Positions 46,761 through 60,094 of a stretch of DNA of 64,000 nucleotides are shown one piece after another. The DNA comes from Nageia nagi (lineage: Eukaryota > Pinophyta). The stretch is from NCBI GenBank assembly GCA_050084985.1, contig JBITNC010000001.1, forward strand, positions 86,986,001-87,050,000, given 5' to 3'. A program made the position numbers and the translations under genes. Position 1 is the first letter of the stretch. The number at the start of each line of letters is the position of its first letter. The notes below the pieces were generated by a model. The model was given only the letters and a program-made list of their open reading frames with translations. It searched no databases and was not told the origin of the DNA.

Positions 46761-47990
46761 GGGATTTTAAAAATTAATAATTAAGAGATTATAAAATCAA
46801 ATTAGAAGTTTTAAATACATCTCCACTTAAACAAAGGCATAGAGAATGCGTATGCTAATTTTCCATACACTAGTAGTGGCAATAATAGTTTTAATAAAAT
46901 TGATTCATTAAGACTTAAGGATCTATACTCCATGATAACTCAAAAAGAATCGAATGGGTTTTGAGATCATATATAACCATGATGGGTAATTAAAATTTCA
47001 TAATGGAGATTATGAAGAAGAATTTGAAACCATTGACCTACTCTAGAATTTAAGAGACATCGGAATAATGAATAGAAGGGCCTACCAAATCACTCAGTAC
47101 AAAAGACTTTTTAAGATCAATCAAGGATTTTTACCAAATTTTAATGAATTGAAATTGTTGGATACATTTTTATAATAGATGGAAATTATGTTCATAAACG
47201 AAATCAACCAAATTGAAGCCTTAGATAAAAATTTGGTTTCTACTCCATCCAAATATGGGGAACCCATAAATACTATTTCCAAAATTGGGAGGAAATTGAG
47301 AGACATCTAAAACTTTGATTTGAACCACTAGATCTAGTTAAAATTCATACAAAACTATGTTCAAGATAATATAGCCTATTAAATCATGTACAATATTGCA
47401 AAAGTACTTGGCTAAATTAGGGCATAAGTAAAACTTTGGCATGGGTTCAAGTTTTTCATTGGAATTTAGTTAGCCTCCCTAAAGCATGGTATATTCACAA
47501 AGAGCTAAGAAGAAGGATGAATTATTGGAACATCCTCCAAAATAAATTTATCATGAATTTTTCTTTTTATAGTACTAACATAAATATCCAAAAAGGATGA
47601 ATACAAATTAAGAGATTTCTATTTCCATAATTGGAGAAGACTCAGAAAAATTTCTCTACTCCTCCCATACCCAATTTACTTGAATTCCCATAAACAATAC
47701 TAACAAATACCTTAGTAAAATTATGAAGAAATAAAACTTAAAACCAAAAGGTCCAAAGGAAAAAATAGAAAACTTAAATATGAAATTGAGGAAGGAGAAC
47801 AAGAAGTAATCACAAAAAAGATCACTAGGACACCTTATGATTCATAATTTCAAGCTAAGAAAATCAATATCAAAACTCCTTTAGAACCCAAGATAAAAAA
47901 CATTGATGACTATTGGATAGAAAAATAAGTGAACAAAATCATTAAAATTCTAATTGATTACAAAGATCTATTTCCTAAAGACTACATAAA
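46761..47990 (+). pseudogene. Gypsy-4 protease-RT linker, degenerate
   Basis: About 1.2 kb with many stops and no clear motif. It carries phrases typical of a polyprotein linker (for example EGPTKSLSTKDFLRSIKDF near 47070-47130). Its assignment rests on lying between protease and RT. Confidence 0.4.
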
Positions 47991-47994
47991 ATTA

Positions 47995-48800
47995 AAAGGA
48001 ATAGAAGAGAGTTCGAAAAGGTGTATATCCGATTGAAACCTGAATATAAATTAAGAAAAAAAAGTTATTTAAACCCAAATTTGAAAGCTAGAGTCAAGGG
48101 AGCCATCAATAAAATAATTTTTGCTGGCATTATATCACCAATTGAGAATACTAATTGGATTAGTCCTATGGTCATTTAGTATAAGAAACCTAGTAATATT
48201 AGAATTTATGTTGATTTTAGGAAACTAAATAAAGCATGTGAATACAAGGCATTCCATACTTTATTTACTAAAGAAATATTGAATATCATCATCATAGAAG
48301 AAGTGTATTCTTTCATAGATGGATTTTTAGGGTACCATCAAGTTAAAATCATTAAAGAAGATTGACTTAAAATATCTTTTTTCTATTGAATGGGGATCTT
48401 ATATGTATAACGCCATACTGTTTGGGCTTAAAAATGCACTAATAATTTTATCATCTTATGGTTAACACCTTCAAAGTATTTATACATAATTTACTATAAG
48501 TGTATATTAACGAATGGACTATATTTGATATATTAAAATACTACATATAAACACTATGATCAATGTTTGAGCAATGCTAATAGTTAGAAATTACCTTGAA
48601 CCTTAAGAAATGGTTATTTGCTACTCTTTATGGTGTATTATTGGATATATTATATGTAAGGAAGTATTAATGTTTGATCTAGTGAAAGCAATGATACTCT
48701 TGAATATCCCACCACCCAAGATGGTTAAAGAGATTAAGCAATTTTTAAGATCAATAGGTTACTGTAGAAATTTCATAAAAATTATGCAATGATAGTAACA
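47995..48800 (+). pseudogene. Gypsy-4 reverse transcriptase
   Basis: In order: IRLKPEYKLR, AGIISPIENTNWISPMV (about 48125-48175), IRIYVDFRKLNKACEYKAFH (48200-48255), EVYSFIDGFLGYHQVKI (48300-48350), a GLKNA-like box, then VYINEWTIFDIL (near 48502) where the catalytic Y-x-D-D has become YINE. LNLKKWLFATLYGVLL and a GYCRNFIKIMQ block close it. Frame changes are needed, so it is a pseudogene. The sequence type (NTNWISPMV, YSFIDGF-GYHQ) is a distinctive plant Ty3/gypsy group, different from the Tat elements here. Confidence 0.85.
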
Positions 48801-48879
48801 TAAATTGACTATTTGATGAAAAAGAGTATACCATTATATTGGTTTCTGGAATGCAATGAAAAATTTGATTTATTAAAGT

Positions 48880-49242
48880 TAAAAACTTTTCAAATCCCTA
48901 ATACTAATATTTCTAGATTGGACTAAAGAGTTTCATGTCCACATCGATGCTAGTGGTATTGAAATTAAAGTTGAACTTTCTCAACTTAGTGATAGAAATA
49001 TAGACCATTTTTCCAATAGGAAGATAACAATAATAGAAAAAAATTATACTATAACAAAGCAAAAAGCACTAGCAATGGTTTATGCTTTACAAAATTTTTG
49101 ACATTACTTGTTAGCAAGAATATTCATATTTTTTATAGACCATGAAGCTTTATGATATTTATTAAATAAACTATTGATCCAAGGACAAATCTACTAAAGA
49201 CTATTACTTTTTGAAGAATTCTATTTTAAAGTTATGTTTAAA
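48880..49242 (+). pseudogene. Gypsy-4 RNase H
   Basis: Reads FLDWTKEFHVHIDASGIEIK (48915-48970), then RNIDHFSNRKITIIEKNYTI, ALAMVYALQNF, HYLLARIFIFFIDHEAL and LLNKLLIQGQIY. The catalytic IDAS box is intact. The protein stops at KLKNLN because a LINE inserted there; it resumes at 60108 with NILDMLSQIE, which joins without a gap. Confidence 0.85.
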
Positions 49243-49245
49243 CTT

Positions 49246-49258
49246 AAAAACCTCAATA
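49246..49258. repeat. LINE target site duplication (left)
   Basis: AAAAACCTCAATA, matched by 60095-60107. Gypsy-4 coding continuity across the pair confirms it. Confidence 0.88.
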
Positions 49259-49403
49259 GTTTTGTGCATACATGCAAGCAAGTATTTTAGGATTTTTTCT
49301 CCCTCTATCATACCACATTAATCCTTGGATTTTTTGTAGGATATCTCTATCCTAACATGTTTATGTATTTATACCACCTTTGGTGGTGCACTATCCTTTA
49401 AGT

Positions 49404-50640
49404 ATGGCCACCTCTCTTAATGGCACTTTATTGTTGCATGAAGTGACTAGAGAGGAGGATGGTGCCCGATAAGCACCCCTGCAAGTTTCTACCAAAAGTC
49501 GAGCATGAAGTAATGCCATTGTTCCTCAAGTTTTTATTCTTGTAGAAGAATTTCATAATACATATTATTGGTTTGAATCACATACCCTTGTGGGCTATTT
49601 CCTTGGTTTTATCCCTAATGACACCCTTCTACGTACTTGGGTAAGTCAAGTTTAGAGTTTGTATGGTGTTAAAGTAGAAAATATGTAGAACCTTACCAAA
49701 GGCTTTTTCCTTTTCTAGTTCTTTGATCATGTGCATGCCTAGAAAGTTCTTAGTAAGGGTCCTTGGATAGTAACTCTCTCCTTTTCCTTTAGCCTTATAT
49801 GCTAGGATTTAATGTTGAGAATGAAGGTACCATATATGTCCCTATTTGGGTGGAATTCCCTAGACTTCCCATTCTCCAATGGAAGTTTTTGAAGTATTTA
49901 GGTAAGTCCATTGGTTAATTCATCTATTTTGAACTTGAGAGATTTTTTTAGCTTAGCCTTCTTTGAGAGTTTGTTTTATGGTGGATTTAACTCTTGACCT
50001 CCCCAAGTTCATAAACATTAATATTGGTGAAGAGGGTTTGCGTAAAAGGGTGGAGTTCATTAGTCTCCCAAATACCTGTTATCATTACTAATCTTATGAC
50101 CATAATATTCATGATTTCCCATTGATGGTGGCTATATTCAAGGAAAAACCCTCTATTACCCCTCCATCATCTTCTCACTCAACACCTTCTAACAAAGGTA
50201 AGAAGGATGAATGGACCACAATTAATAATCATCATAATCATTGCTCTATTATGAAAGAGCTAACTACTGTATCTCTACCTTAAGCTTCTAGTTCTATGAC
50301 TATGGTTATCTCATATATTCAACCCTATTAGGTTGTTAATATTGCTCAAACACCTTTGATTGTCACCTCAACTTCATTGTTTGCCCTGTTGTCAATTTTT
50401 GACCCTCTATTAAGCTATATTTGGTTTGACCCATCATTTGCATCCTTTACGACTACACCTTTTATTCTTGGGATGGAGGATAGTTTGAGAGGAAAAATTC
50501 TTTGATCATGTAGTTCATAAAGAGGTATGCCTTCTGGGCCTATTGAAAAATACTATTAAGTGGGAGCTTTGTAAGGTGCAAGTAACTCTTCTAAGTCCCT
50601 GTAAATTTTAGGGGATTTAGAAGATGCCATGGAGCTTCTC
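49404..50640 (+). pseudogene. LINE ORF1
   Basis: Starts near MATSLNGTLLLHE at 49404. The core reads LVGYFLGFIPNDTLLRTW, VKVENM, LTKGFFLF and VLSKGPWIVTL, matching the DUF4283-type nucleic-acid-binding domain of plant L1 ORF1 (GF-LVQF, A--VL--GPW). A stretch near YMSLFGWNSLDFPF fits the following (V)PVWVRLPNLPL block. Plant ORF1 proteins bind the element RNA. Many stops break it, and the C-terminal part is low in information. Confidence 0.75.
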
Positions 50641-50654
50641 AACCATGATGGTTC

Positions 50655-51440
50655 TCAATGATTTACTTTTCTTGGAATGTAAGAGGGTTGACGTACTAAA
50701 CTTGTAAGTACACAGTTTGAGGTAAGCTTGATGATATCACTCACTCTTATGGAATATATAATTTTATCTATTTACAAGAATTTAAAATTAATAATTTTAT
50801 TTACCAATGTACTCACTCTTTTCTCTGGCCATGGGTTCATTTTTTTCATACTAATCATTTGATTGGGAAAGGTGGTTCCATCACTTTTATTTCTTTTAAT
50901 TGGAAATAAAATATGGTTTCTTTGGGGATTGACCCTTCACATCAAGTCATATGGGTGTTGCTTGAAATATTAGGAAAGCCTTTTGGTATCATCAATATTT
51001 ATGTTTCAAATGATGCTCATGATAGAAGAGATTTATGGCATTAACTTTCCATCTCTCTTCCCTTTATGACATGGGTCATCTATGGTGACTTTAACATGGT
51101 GGAAAAAATTTATGACAAGAAAATTCAAAACCCCATGTGGTGGAATCTGGGAGAAAGAGAGGCTTAATTTTTTTTATGAAAAATAAGCTTAGTCTATTTG
51201 ATCCTAATGCTGGCTTTTTTCCTACTAATTTTTTGGAGGCTCATTAGTTTACCTAGCATAACTTCAAGCTGAGACTACCTGATTTCTTAAAGGCTTGATA
51301 GGGCTCTACTATCTGAGAGTGATTTTTCTCAATTTGATAGAAATTCCCTTTGCCCTTCCTTTTCTTTTTTTGGTCCGTGATACCACCTTGTGTGATCATG
51401 CTCATGTTCTCTTTGATTAGGCTCCTATCTAATTTTTTAG
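50655..51440 (+). pseudogene. LINE ORF2 endonuclease
   Basis: Near 50661 FSWNVRGL opens an apurinic-endonuclease-like domain. Then YLQEFKI (near 50770), the body with GGSITFISFNWK, FGIINIYVSNDAHDRRDLW (50985-51040), and WVIYGDFNMVEK at about 51065-51102 follow. The SWNVRGL, LQE and GDFN motifs are those of plant L1 endonucleases that nick the target. KRLDRALLS-type sequence lies near 51290. Stops and shifts are present. Confidence 0.78.
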
Positions 51441-52039
51441 CTCTCAATTCTACTTAAATACCTCATATTTATAGTCTCACTCTATAATAGCTCATATCAG
51501 CCATATTTGAAATTTAATTCTAAGATCCTTTGGCCCTTTTGGTTGGATCTAGTGGTGGAACAACTTTATCCTTCATACTACTAAGGTTCTTTGTACCCTT
51601 GGTGTTGAGTTTGCTAAATGAAGGTGAAAGTAATTAGATTCTCAAATCTAAGCTTGCTTAGACCACCCAAAACTTTGAAGCTAAACCTTTTTCTGGCCCT
51701 GCTCAAGTGCATGTGGTAACCCTTCATCATGAAATAAGGAAAGATGATCTTTATGAGGTTAAGGGTGCTCATCTTCATGCCTATATTAATTGGCTTAATG
51801 TTGGGATAAAGTTTCTAAAGAATTATTTAGACACCTTCATCCTCTTATTCATGTGTCTTAGTTCACTGCTATTTAGTTTGATGGAGTTCACCTCACCTCC
51901 CTTCCTGAGATTATCTCCACCTTTATTTATTATTATCAGAAGATTGTTTCTTCCCAACCTCTCTCCCCAATTCATCAATGATATTTGGAGGATTATTTTG
52001 CTATCATACCTCATAAGCTCTCCCAAGATTAGAGGGATT

Positions 52040-52654
52040 TTTGTGACACACCCCTTACATTAAATGATTTGAATATTGCTCTTTTGTAGATGTCTAATGA
52101 TAAAACCCCTATTATTGATGGATTTCCATATAAATTTTATAAAGAGTTTTGGGACATGCTATGGCTAGACCTTTTTTAGGTTTACAAAGAAACTCTCTCT
52201 ATAGGTTCCTTGGGCCCCATGCTCAATAAAGGTAACATTAAGTTTATACCTAATCCTGGTGATCAATAATGCATCACTAATTTATGTACAATTACCCTAT
52301 TGAATGTTAGTTACAAAATTATTGCCAAGGCTTTAGCCCTCAAGCATCGACCTCTTTTACCTCTTATCATTTGTCTAGAATAAATAAGGTTTGTTAAAGG
52401 CATATATATTTTAGATAATGTCATTGCTATTTGGGAAGGTATAGAATTTGCTTGTTCTTTAGATCATGATGATTTATTTATCAAGATTTATTTTGAAAAG
52501 GCCTATGTTCAAATTGAATTGTATTTTATCACTGCCATGCTTATAGCTCTTGGATTTATTCCTTCTTTTACCTCCTCTATCAAGATGCTTTTTAGGGATG
52601 CTTCTACTATGCTTATAATGAATGGCTCTCAATATGAAAATATTTTCCTTGCTC
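52040..52654 (+). pseudogene. LINE ORF2 reverse transcriptase, N-terminal part
   Basis: Reads SNDKTPIIDGFPYKFYKEFW, GNIKFIPNPGD, LLNVSYKIIAKALALKHRPL, GIYILDNVIAIWEGIEFACS, LFIKIYFEKAYVQI and FTSSIKMLFRDASTMLIMNG. This is the L1 order (DGFP--FYK-FW; N-SYKI--K-L--R--P; FI-GR-I-DN; D-EKAYD). It is cut at 52654 by the 4.39-kb insertion and resumes at 57051. Confidence 0.85.
52650..52654. repeat. Target duplication of 4.39-kb insertion (left)
   Basis: TGCTC, same as 57046-57050. Confidence 0.75.
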
Positions 52655-55600
52655 TATAATGCATCCACTTATTTCCATCAATAAGAACCCTAAAATTTAA
52701 ACTTATTTTTTTTGATTTGGTTTAACACTCGATATTCTAGGAATGAACCAGGTGATCCCACATGAGCTTGGTAATGCTACTAGCTAGTTCAGCACTCACA
52801 TGGAAAGATTTATCAAGAACCCTTAACACTCCTGTTATTGAGAATATGCCTCAAAAGTAACCTCACCATTCCTATTCCATGTCCCATGTGCAATAGGCTT
52901 TCTGGTCACAATGTAGTGGTTTTGTACTTGAGGCCTATACCACCAGAGAGATTGCACTTCCACTAAGTTATCATCGCCACTTAATGATAACTCTCCATCT
53001 CATAAGAGCACTTAGTTTTTCCTAGGCAAACTTCCATATGAATGGGTAGCGTCACCTATGGAACAATTGTCATACCCCTATTTGCTAATTGTAAGTGGTA
53101 TGACTAATAACTACCCTCACTTCATAATAGTGGTTTTTTTGATTACTATCCCCACTTGGCTCATCTATCAGAGGATATGAGTACTAACCTACCCATAACT
53201 ATTAGCTAGTCCCACCATGTGGTTCAACATCCTCGTGCCCATAACTTGGGGAGCCATGGATATTAAATAATATCCTCGAGTGGTTGTTTAGTCTAATTTA
53301 TTTTTTAAATTTATTGACAAAAAGAACCACCTATGTCCTACTGACCATAGACTAATATTTTCAAACAATGAAGTGGGTATGAGATAAGTCCAAGGTTTAA
53401 CACCATTCATCTTTGTTGAAAGTTTTGATTTTAGGCTTACTCAAGAAGTCACTTAGTTTTATTTATCCCATATGCATTATATCACATACATGAATATACT
53501 TTTTAAAAAATCTCTTGCATACATAAAGTAGCAAGTTATGAGAAAAGATCTGGCCACTATTGTTACAAAAGTAATGTGATGCTGAGTGGTCCTCATGCAA
53601 GGACTATTACTTTTATTTGTTATCTAGAAAGGTAGGTTTAATTGATAAAGTTTTCCCATTATTTTTCTTATATTCATCCAAAAAGATCCAAATGATTCAA
53701 TTTATCCCATTAGGTCCTATTGATAACCAATTTGATTCCAAGGGTCCCTAAGATATGCCAAATGCTCTCAAATTATCACTTGGAACTTTAACTCTAGTTT
53801 AGGGTTGATTCTAAGTTGTTGGGATAAGTTTGGATTTGTCAAGATTAACAACCTAATACATCTATGAATATTACCTAACAAGTATTAATTCTTACTCCTA
53901 TTTATCAAAACATAAAAATTAACATGTAATAAGAGAAAACAAATTCATATACCTTTTATTTATCATTCAATATACTATTAAGAGATACATACAACATAAT
54001 CCTCATTAGGTATTTCTAAGTTAATAATCAATTACAAGAAGTTTGAATATATCTCATAACTCCATTTATCAACATCTAGGATAATAACATAGCTTCCATA
54101 AACTTATTACAAGACATTAATGTGTCATAAGGCTAATACAATTTATTATTACTTAGTAAGTCATTCCATGCCTTGTTGTGGAAACACTTCCATACATCTG
54201 CAAACATCAAACATCGAGCATTGAATATCTCCATTGATATTTGAGCATCGAACATAGAACATTTCCTTGGAACTTGGTGGTTGGATTGAGTACTAGGATG
54301 GAAGAAGATTAGGACATCCATTTTCTTAATTGACCATGATCTATGCAATGTACTCTTTCCTAGACCTCAGGAGGAATTTAGGTCCTTTTAGGATTACCTC
54401 CTTTCCTTTGTCATTAATTCATAATTTAGTATCTTATTTTGAATAATTTATTTCATATTCCATATTAATATCTTGGATATATTTAGTATTATTTGAAATA
54501 TCTTACTAAACATTATACTTTAAACATTATACCAATAATATCAAGCCAAAACAAATTCTAATGAATCCTTAACATAACCATTTCATCTTATAATCAATAA
54601 GCACTTGTTAATAATAACAATCACCTTTATGGCTTTAATCTTAGTTTCTTTCTCTACTATATGTTCAAAAATCACTTCATTATTTTCTTGATAAATTCTT
54701 ACATTATTAAAGTATACTATACTTACTATTTATCCAATCTTTATTTCAATTACCAAGACTCTAAACTTTGTTAGAGATTTATTGTAATAGTATATCATAC
54801 ACCATTTCTCCATACTAACTTAACCTATATATGAAATTCCTTACTAAAGTATTATATTCATTTTGGGAAAAATCAAGGATAGTTATTTGAGTATTTAACA
54901 CACCTCAATATTTTATTTAGTTATGGTTTTCTTTCAACTAAACTTGACCATGCTGTAATGAATTCTTCATAGGGAAGAATGACTACATATTGAGATGGGA
55001 AAGGGCATTAACTTCTAGCTTGAAACCTCATACTTATCAACAAGCTTGTGAGAAAATAGAGAGAGAGAGTCAGATAAGAGACTAAATACATTTTTCAGGA
55101 TCATATAATGATTTGAGAATCATACGAACTCAAAGGCTTCCTTTGAGAAAGGAGGATCCAATCTGCAATCTTCACCAACATTGTATGTCATCATGGAAGA
55201 TTCAAAAGATTGAAGGCCCACTAAGAGTAACTTTGGATTCTTTTCATTTGATGTGGAGGACATGAATGCCTCAATATACATGTATGATAGATTCAAGAAA
55301 TGGCAAGGTACTCAAGCTTTGTTTCAAAATAGGTGGATTTATACAAGTGATTGTTCAAATTTGGTAATCTTTACCCACATTTTCCCAATGTAAGCCACTA
55401 CAGAAACTTTATGCTAGATATGGTGATGCCTTATATAAGAAACAAAACAAATGATAGGGTCATATGGGTGTGATCCATACATGCATAGTTTGAGAAAGAT
55501 TTATCAATATAGTAATTTATGTACCAACAAACTTTCAAAGGATGGAAGCTATGAATCCATATTTTATTCTACCATACATTAAAAGTAGTCTTTTGCAACA

Positions 55601-57045
55601 AACATTTACATATATGCCTTGAAAAATAATTAAAAATAAAATATCCTTGTAAAAATAAAAATAAGATACTCTATTTAATACAAGAATGCACATGGATTAA
55701 AGGAGAAAGAGAAAGAGCTCTTTACAGGTTCCAAAAGGAGATAAGGTAACTTAGTTACTTAGAGATTATTTATTTTATTAGAAGTAGAAACTATGTGACT
55801 AGTTTCATCAAAATATCATTAAATATTTTTGTACTTGGAACTTTCCATCCTTATATATAAATAAAGAAAAACTAATAATATCCCATCCCTTTACTTTTAA
55901 AGAAAAAGACATGCTACCAACCATTCACATGCAACATGTCAACCAATATGTCTCTTCAAAGGATACAAGATTTTGAAAAACAATTAATCCAATGAAACTT
56001 TATCAAATATTACTTTCATAAAAATCATAAAATATATCAAAATATAACTACTTTAGTTTAGTTATTTTAGAAATGTAAAGGATGCACCTTGACTTGGGGA
56101 AGGAAGAGGGACTTCTTTTCTTCATGTAATCCAAGCTTGAGAATAACCAAAACAAAATGAAAAATAGCAAGAGATAGTAGGTAGTATTTTTATAATGCTC
56201 TACACCTTTATTTATAGTTAAAGGGGTTAATTTATGTCCAAATGGAAATCTTCTCACACCTTCAATAAGTTTTGGTTAGGTTTGCTTAAAGTTGTAAATG
56301 ATGGTAATGGCATTTAATACTTTAGAACCTTTTTTATTAGCAGACAATTTAGTGCCAACTCTTATCCATACCTAACACAAGAAAACAAAATTAAGTAGGA
56401 TCATTAATCTATTATTTTTCTAGCTATAAAATATTTTTTAATACCACAAGGAAACCTTAGAGTCTATTTAATAGTGTTTTTACTATTAGCCCTATGTGGC
56501 AATAATATGGGCACTCATTTTCAAATTTTACCCCATTAAAGTCATGTTTCTAACCTTATATAAATTTTCAAATTTAAATAAGGTATATTTCCTTTTTCCT
56601 TCCATTTCAAAATTTGAATTTCAAAAATACAAAATAAGAGAAACACACCTTTACCTATGATGGTCACCTCATCCTATAGAGTAAGTTTAATCCATACATT
56701 TTTGCATACACAATTCCATCAAGAAATCAACTATCATAATAATTATCCTACTTGCATTTACATGATTTACAATAGTCATAGGGTGTGTTAGCAAATAAAT
56801 GCTAATCATTTCCTCCTCTTACCTTTATGTTTCCATCATCAATTCACCTTCAATCCATAGGGTATTTGGATCGCTTCTCCACTCTATAACATATGTCAAA
56901 ACATATCAAAGCCAACATCAAATTGTCACAAATGATACATATTCCCCTATCAATCTTGTTGTTACCATAACATTATTCAAACATAATCCATTCAAATCCT
57001 CAATGATACTCAAGTTCAAATAGTGTGTTAAGGTGGATCATGACA
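52655..57045 (-). mobile_element. 4.39-kb LTR-like insertion in LINE (solo LTR or non-coding element)
   Basis: TGCTC flanks both ends (52650-52654 and 57046-57050), and the LINE protein reads through when it is removed. In minus orientation it starts TGTCATGATCC and ends ...GCATTATA (TA where CA is expected). A TATA box (ACTATAAATAAAGG) lies near 56205-56220 on the minus strand. No gag or pol motif and no internal LTR pair were found. A large solo LTR of a Ty3/gypsy element is the simplest reading; a non-autonomous element is possible. No gene is recognised in its 4.4 kb. Confidence 0.6.
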
Positions 57046-57050
57046 TGCTC
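57046..57050. repeat. Target duplication of 4.39-kb insertion (right)
   Basis: TGCTC, same as 52650-52654; LINE RT resumes here. Confidence 0.75.
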
Positions 57051-59090
57051 ACTTTGTTCACCAAGGTTATCCTCTTGCTCCCTCCTTATTCATCCTATTT
57101 GAAGAAACTTTTAGTTACCTTTTATCCCATCAAGCCTCTCAAGGTCTTATTCAAGGCATCTCCCGCCCCAATTCTTTGGTGTAATTTTTGAATGACCATT
57201 TTGCTGATGACTCATTTCTCACTTTGCAAGATGATGAATAATTTGTTAAAACTACCTTGAAATGCTTGGATAATTTTTGTCTTATCTCTGGGTCCAACAT
57301 CTAGTTGCAAAAAACTTCTTGCTACAAATAATCCATGCACCCCATCCCTAAATAAATTTCTCAATTTCCTTGGAAATGGATTCAAAATGGAGAAATGTTT
57401 AGATTCCTTAGAATTTCTTTTCCTTTTCAGGCCTCCTCTACTAAGCTATGGAATTTTTTGGTTCAAAATGTTGAGAAAAAGTTGAGTTACTAGACCATCA
57501 AGAAATTATCTGTAGCTGGAAAATTTCAAATTTGTTATAATATTATCACTTCCACTCATGTTTAATATTCTTATTGTTGGGTGCCGTCAAAATATTGTTA
57601 TCAAAAGCTAGATAAATTCTTAAGGATTTTCTATGGGCTTCTGATGTCCATAAATGAGGATTTCACATAGTGGCATGGGAAACTTTTTGTATTCCTTAGA
57701 TAGTTGGTGGCATGTGAGATAATTGAACTATAACAAGAAAAACTCTAAACTCCTAATATCACATGAAATCTCACTATTCACATCTAACAAACTCACAAAG
57801 CAATCTCACAACACAACACAAGATGTAAGTGGTTCCTCCAACTAGGAGTACATCCACTAATTAGATCTTTACTTCAATCACAAATGCAACTCTCTTACAA
57901 TCCTCCTAATATCAACTCTTAAGTACTATAATATAGCATAACTTTAGTCCACAATTGGTGTGTAATCACAAAGAAGGATCCTTTTATTTATAGGCCAAAG
58001 TCTTTCTTTGGATGACCCTTTTATCCATTGTACAAAAGCATGACATGCACATCCTTTTACCCAAGGGGCATGCTCATGACATGGAGTGTAGGACAAGTAA
58101 CATTATCGTATTCACTTAAACACTTAAGGTATCAAATGATACATTAACTTTCATAGAATATTATTACATAACTTTTACAATGATGCATTATACATTCCAA
58201 CAACATGGGTATTTTTGATTGTAATTCTCATGGTTGTGCTTTATGTGCAAAATTGATTTTGCAAGCTTTGGAGGGGAATGAAGCTTGGAAGCTTCTAGTT
58301 CACCATTGCATTTCTTAGGGGATTCGTTTTAGTAAAAAAGCTTAGAATTTAGATCCTCCTCACTCCTCCTATTACTATTAGAATTCTAGATTCTTTTATA
58401 ATTAAGAGCATTTGGAAAGCTTAGGAATCCCTTAAACCTTGGCTTAATTAACATATTTTAAGTAAGTTCGAGGTGCTTCTTTGGATTTTCTCAATATTTG
58501 ATGGTCCAAAGCTTTTCTTATGAGATTCTTCTTCTTGCTCAAGTTCAATAGGTTTGAGTTTTGAGATTTTATAGGAAGGGAATTGGGTCCATTCTTCAAC
58601 TTTTTAATTCCCATACCAAAAACTATCATTCATGGGATGCATCTTGGTACATTTTCCATATTAAAGTAGATGATATATCTACTTTTCATTTGGTTGTACA
58701 CCTAACTCCATTTTCCATCTAGAGGAAGCTTGGTCTCTATTTTCAAAACCAATGGTGGTCAAATTAGTTTTGGCCTTAGTATATAGGTTTTGTTAAGTAT
58801 AAGCCTCATCATGGTTATTCTTAGCTTTCTCCCAGTTTCCCTATGTATCATACATTTAAATTTACATGGGATCTTGTTTCTTTCCAATCCTACTAGTATC
58901 TACTTTTTCTATTATCTGGGCTAAGTATATTAAAACTAAGAAGAGTTTTTTCATTTGGAGTCTTATGCATTAGGGTATTCCTATTAGGCATTAATGTACA
59001 TATTTGGGTATGGTTAACTCTACTTATCCTTGTTGTAAATATTATGAAGAATTTCCCCATGTTTTTTGGTCATGCACTAAGGCCAAGTAG
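57051..59090 (+). pseudogene. LINE ORF2 reverse transcriptase end and C-terminal region
   Basis: From 57051 the RT continues VHQGYPLAPSLFILFEETFS, HFADDSFL at about 57197-57220 (the catalytic F-A-D-D box is intact), then the thumb (LISGSNI). The C-terminal part is broken by a solo LTR at 57715-58202 and continues with IFDCNSHGCALCAKLILQAL, SWDASW-like and LGYSY sequence. It finishes with a decayed Cys/His region (CC-YYEEFPHVFW-SC near 59030-59075), matching the zf-RVT block of plant L1. Many stops occur. Confidence 0.8.
57715..58202 (-). mobile_element. Solo LTR (488 bp) in LINE
   Basis: In minus orientation it starts TGTTGGAATG and ends TTATCTCA, flanked by GCATG (57710-57714) and ACATG (58203-58207), four of five bases alike. 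A TATA box (CTATAAATAAAAGG) lies near 57980-57995. LINE sequence reads on across it. The TGTTGGAATG start is copia-like. Confidence 0.75.
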
Positions 59091-60094
59091 GCTTAGGACT
59101 AGATTATTTCCTTTTTAAATCCTTTCTTAGTGTCTCCTTACTCTTAGGTTTGATGCTATTCTTGGGGATCCTCTTCACTTCTAATATCCCTTAGGCAAAG
59201 TTTGGCATATTTTTAGAATCAATATTCTCTACCATATATGGAAAATAAGAAATAATATTGTATTTTTTTGGTAAGACCCCTAGACCACCTTCTCTCTTTT
59301 TGATAAATATGATATTTTTTATGATTGTTGGTTGTAGATTATGGTTTAAGTGTAAAATGTTTATGTGGAGGTTCAACACTTATGCAATTTACTTAAAAAT
59401 TGGGGGAATACTCCTTGCACTATTAGTCAAGTTTCACATGATGAGTTTTCTCCTTTCTAGGCATAGTCTCATGGAGCCCCCTAATGTCAATCATGTAGTC
59501 ACACCCTTGCTCCATTGCAATGTTTATCTATTGGTGTCACTCTTGCAAATTTTCCTTGACATTGGTCAAAACCTCTGCCTAACCCCAAATACATATAGTT
59601 TATAGAGCCTACTACTTCTCATTACTAGAGTGGATGGGATGTTTGGTTGGAAATTTCTACCCCAATTATGGGATAGAGAGATGTTTCAAATCCCTCCCCC
59701 TAACCAGATCATGATATTAATATGTATGCCAATGCTAGTGGAAGTAATTATAATGATAGCTAGAATATTATTGCTACTAAGGGTGGTGGTTGGGAACATA
59801 TACAATTTGTTGATAACTTCCACCCTTTTTCTTCTCATCATTAATGAGGTATTTTATTCTATTAGTTGTTAAGCTTCAAGGATTGTGATTTTGATTTTTG
59901 TTGTGGACTATGGTGGTTCATTGGTGGTCATTATTAGACTTTGGTGCGATCTTTTTGATACAAGGTTTTTTATAGTCATTCCTAACTACGAAGTAGTTAG
60001 TTTGTTGTTGTGATCTTCCATGGGTTATGCTCAATCCCATCCACCCTCTTTTGTATAGAAAATATTTTAGTAATATAAAAGCCTTTTTCTTAAA
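59091..60094 (+). other. LINE 3' end and tail
   Basis: Decayed C-terminal coding and 3' untranslated sequence ending in TAATATAAAAGCC, a T-rich run and eight A. Open stretches at 59258-59605 and 59630-59872 have no motif beyond a possible PLAKFGIF/WNIR-like L1 tail. Confidence 0.6.

Larger units (their letters stand above)
49259..60094 (+). mobile_element. L1-type LINE, near full length, twice interrupted
   Basis: Inserted in gypsy-4 with a 13-bp target duplication. It ends TAATATAAAAGCCTTTTTCTT followed by an A run, the usual plant L1 3' end. ORF1 and ORF2 (endonuclease, RT, C-terminal Cys/His region) are readable on the plus strand. Removing the 4391-bp insertion (52655-57045) and the 488-bp LTR (57715-58202) with their duplications leaves about 5.95 kb, a normal full length for plant L1. 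Numerous stops make it inactive. Confidence 0.88.
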
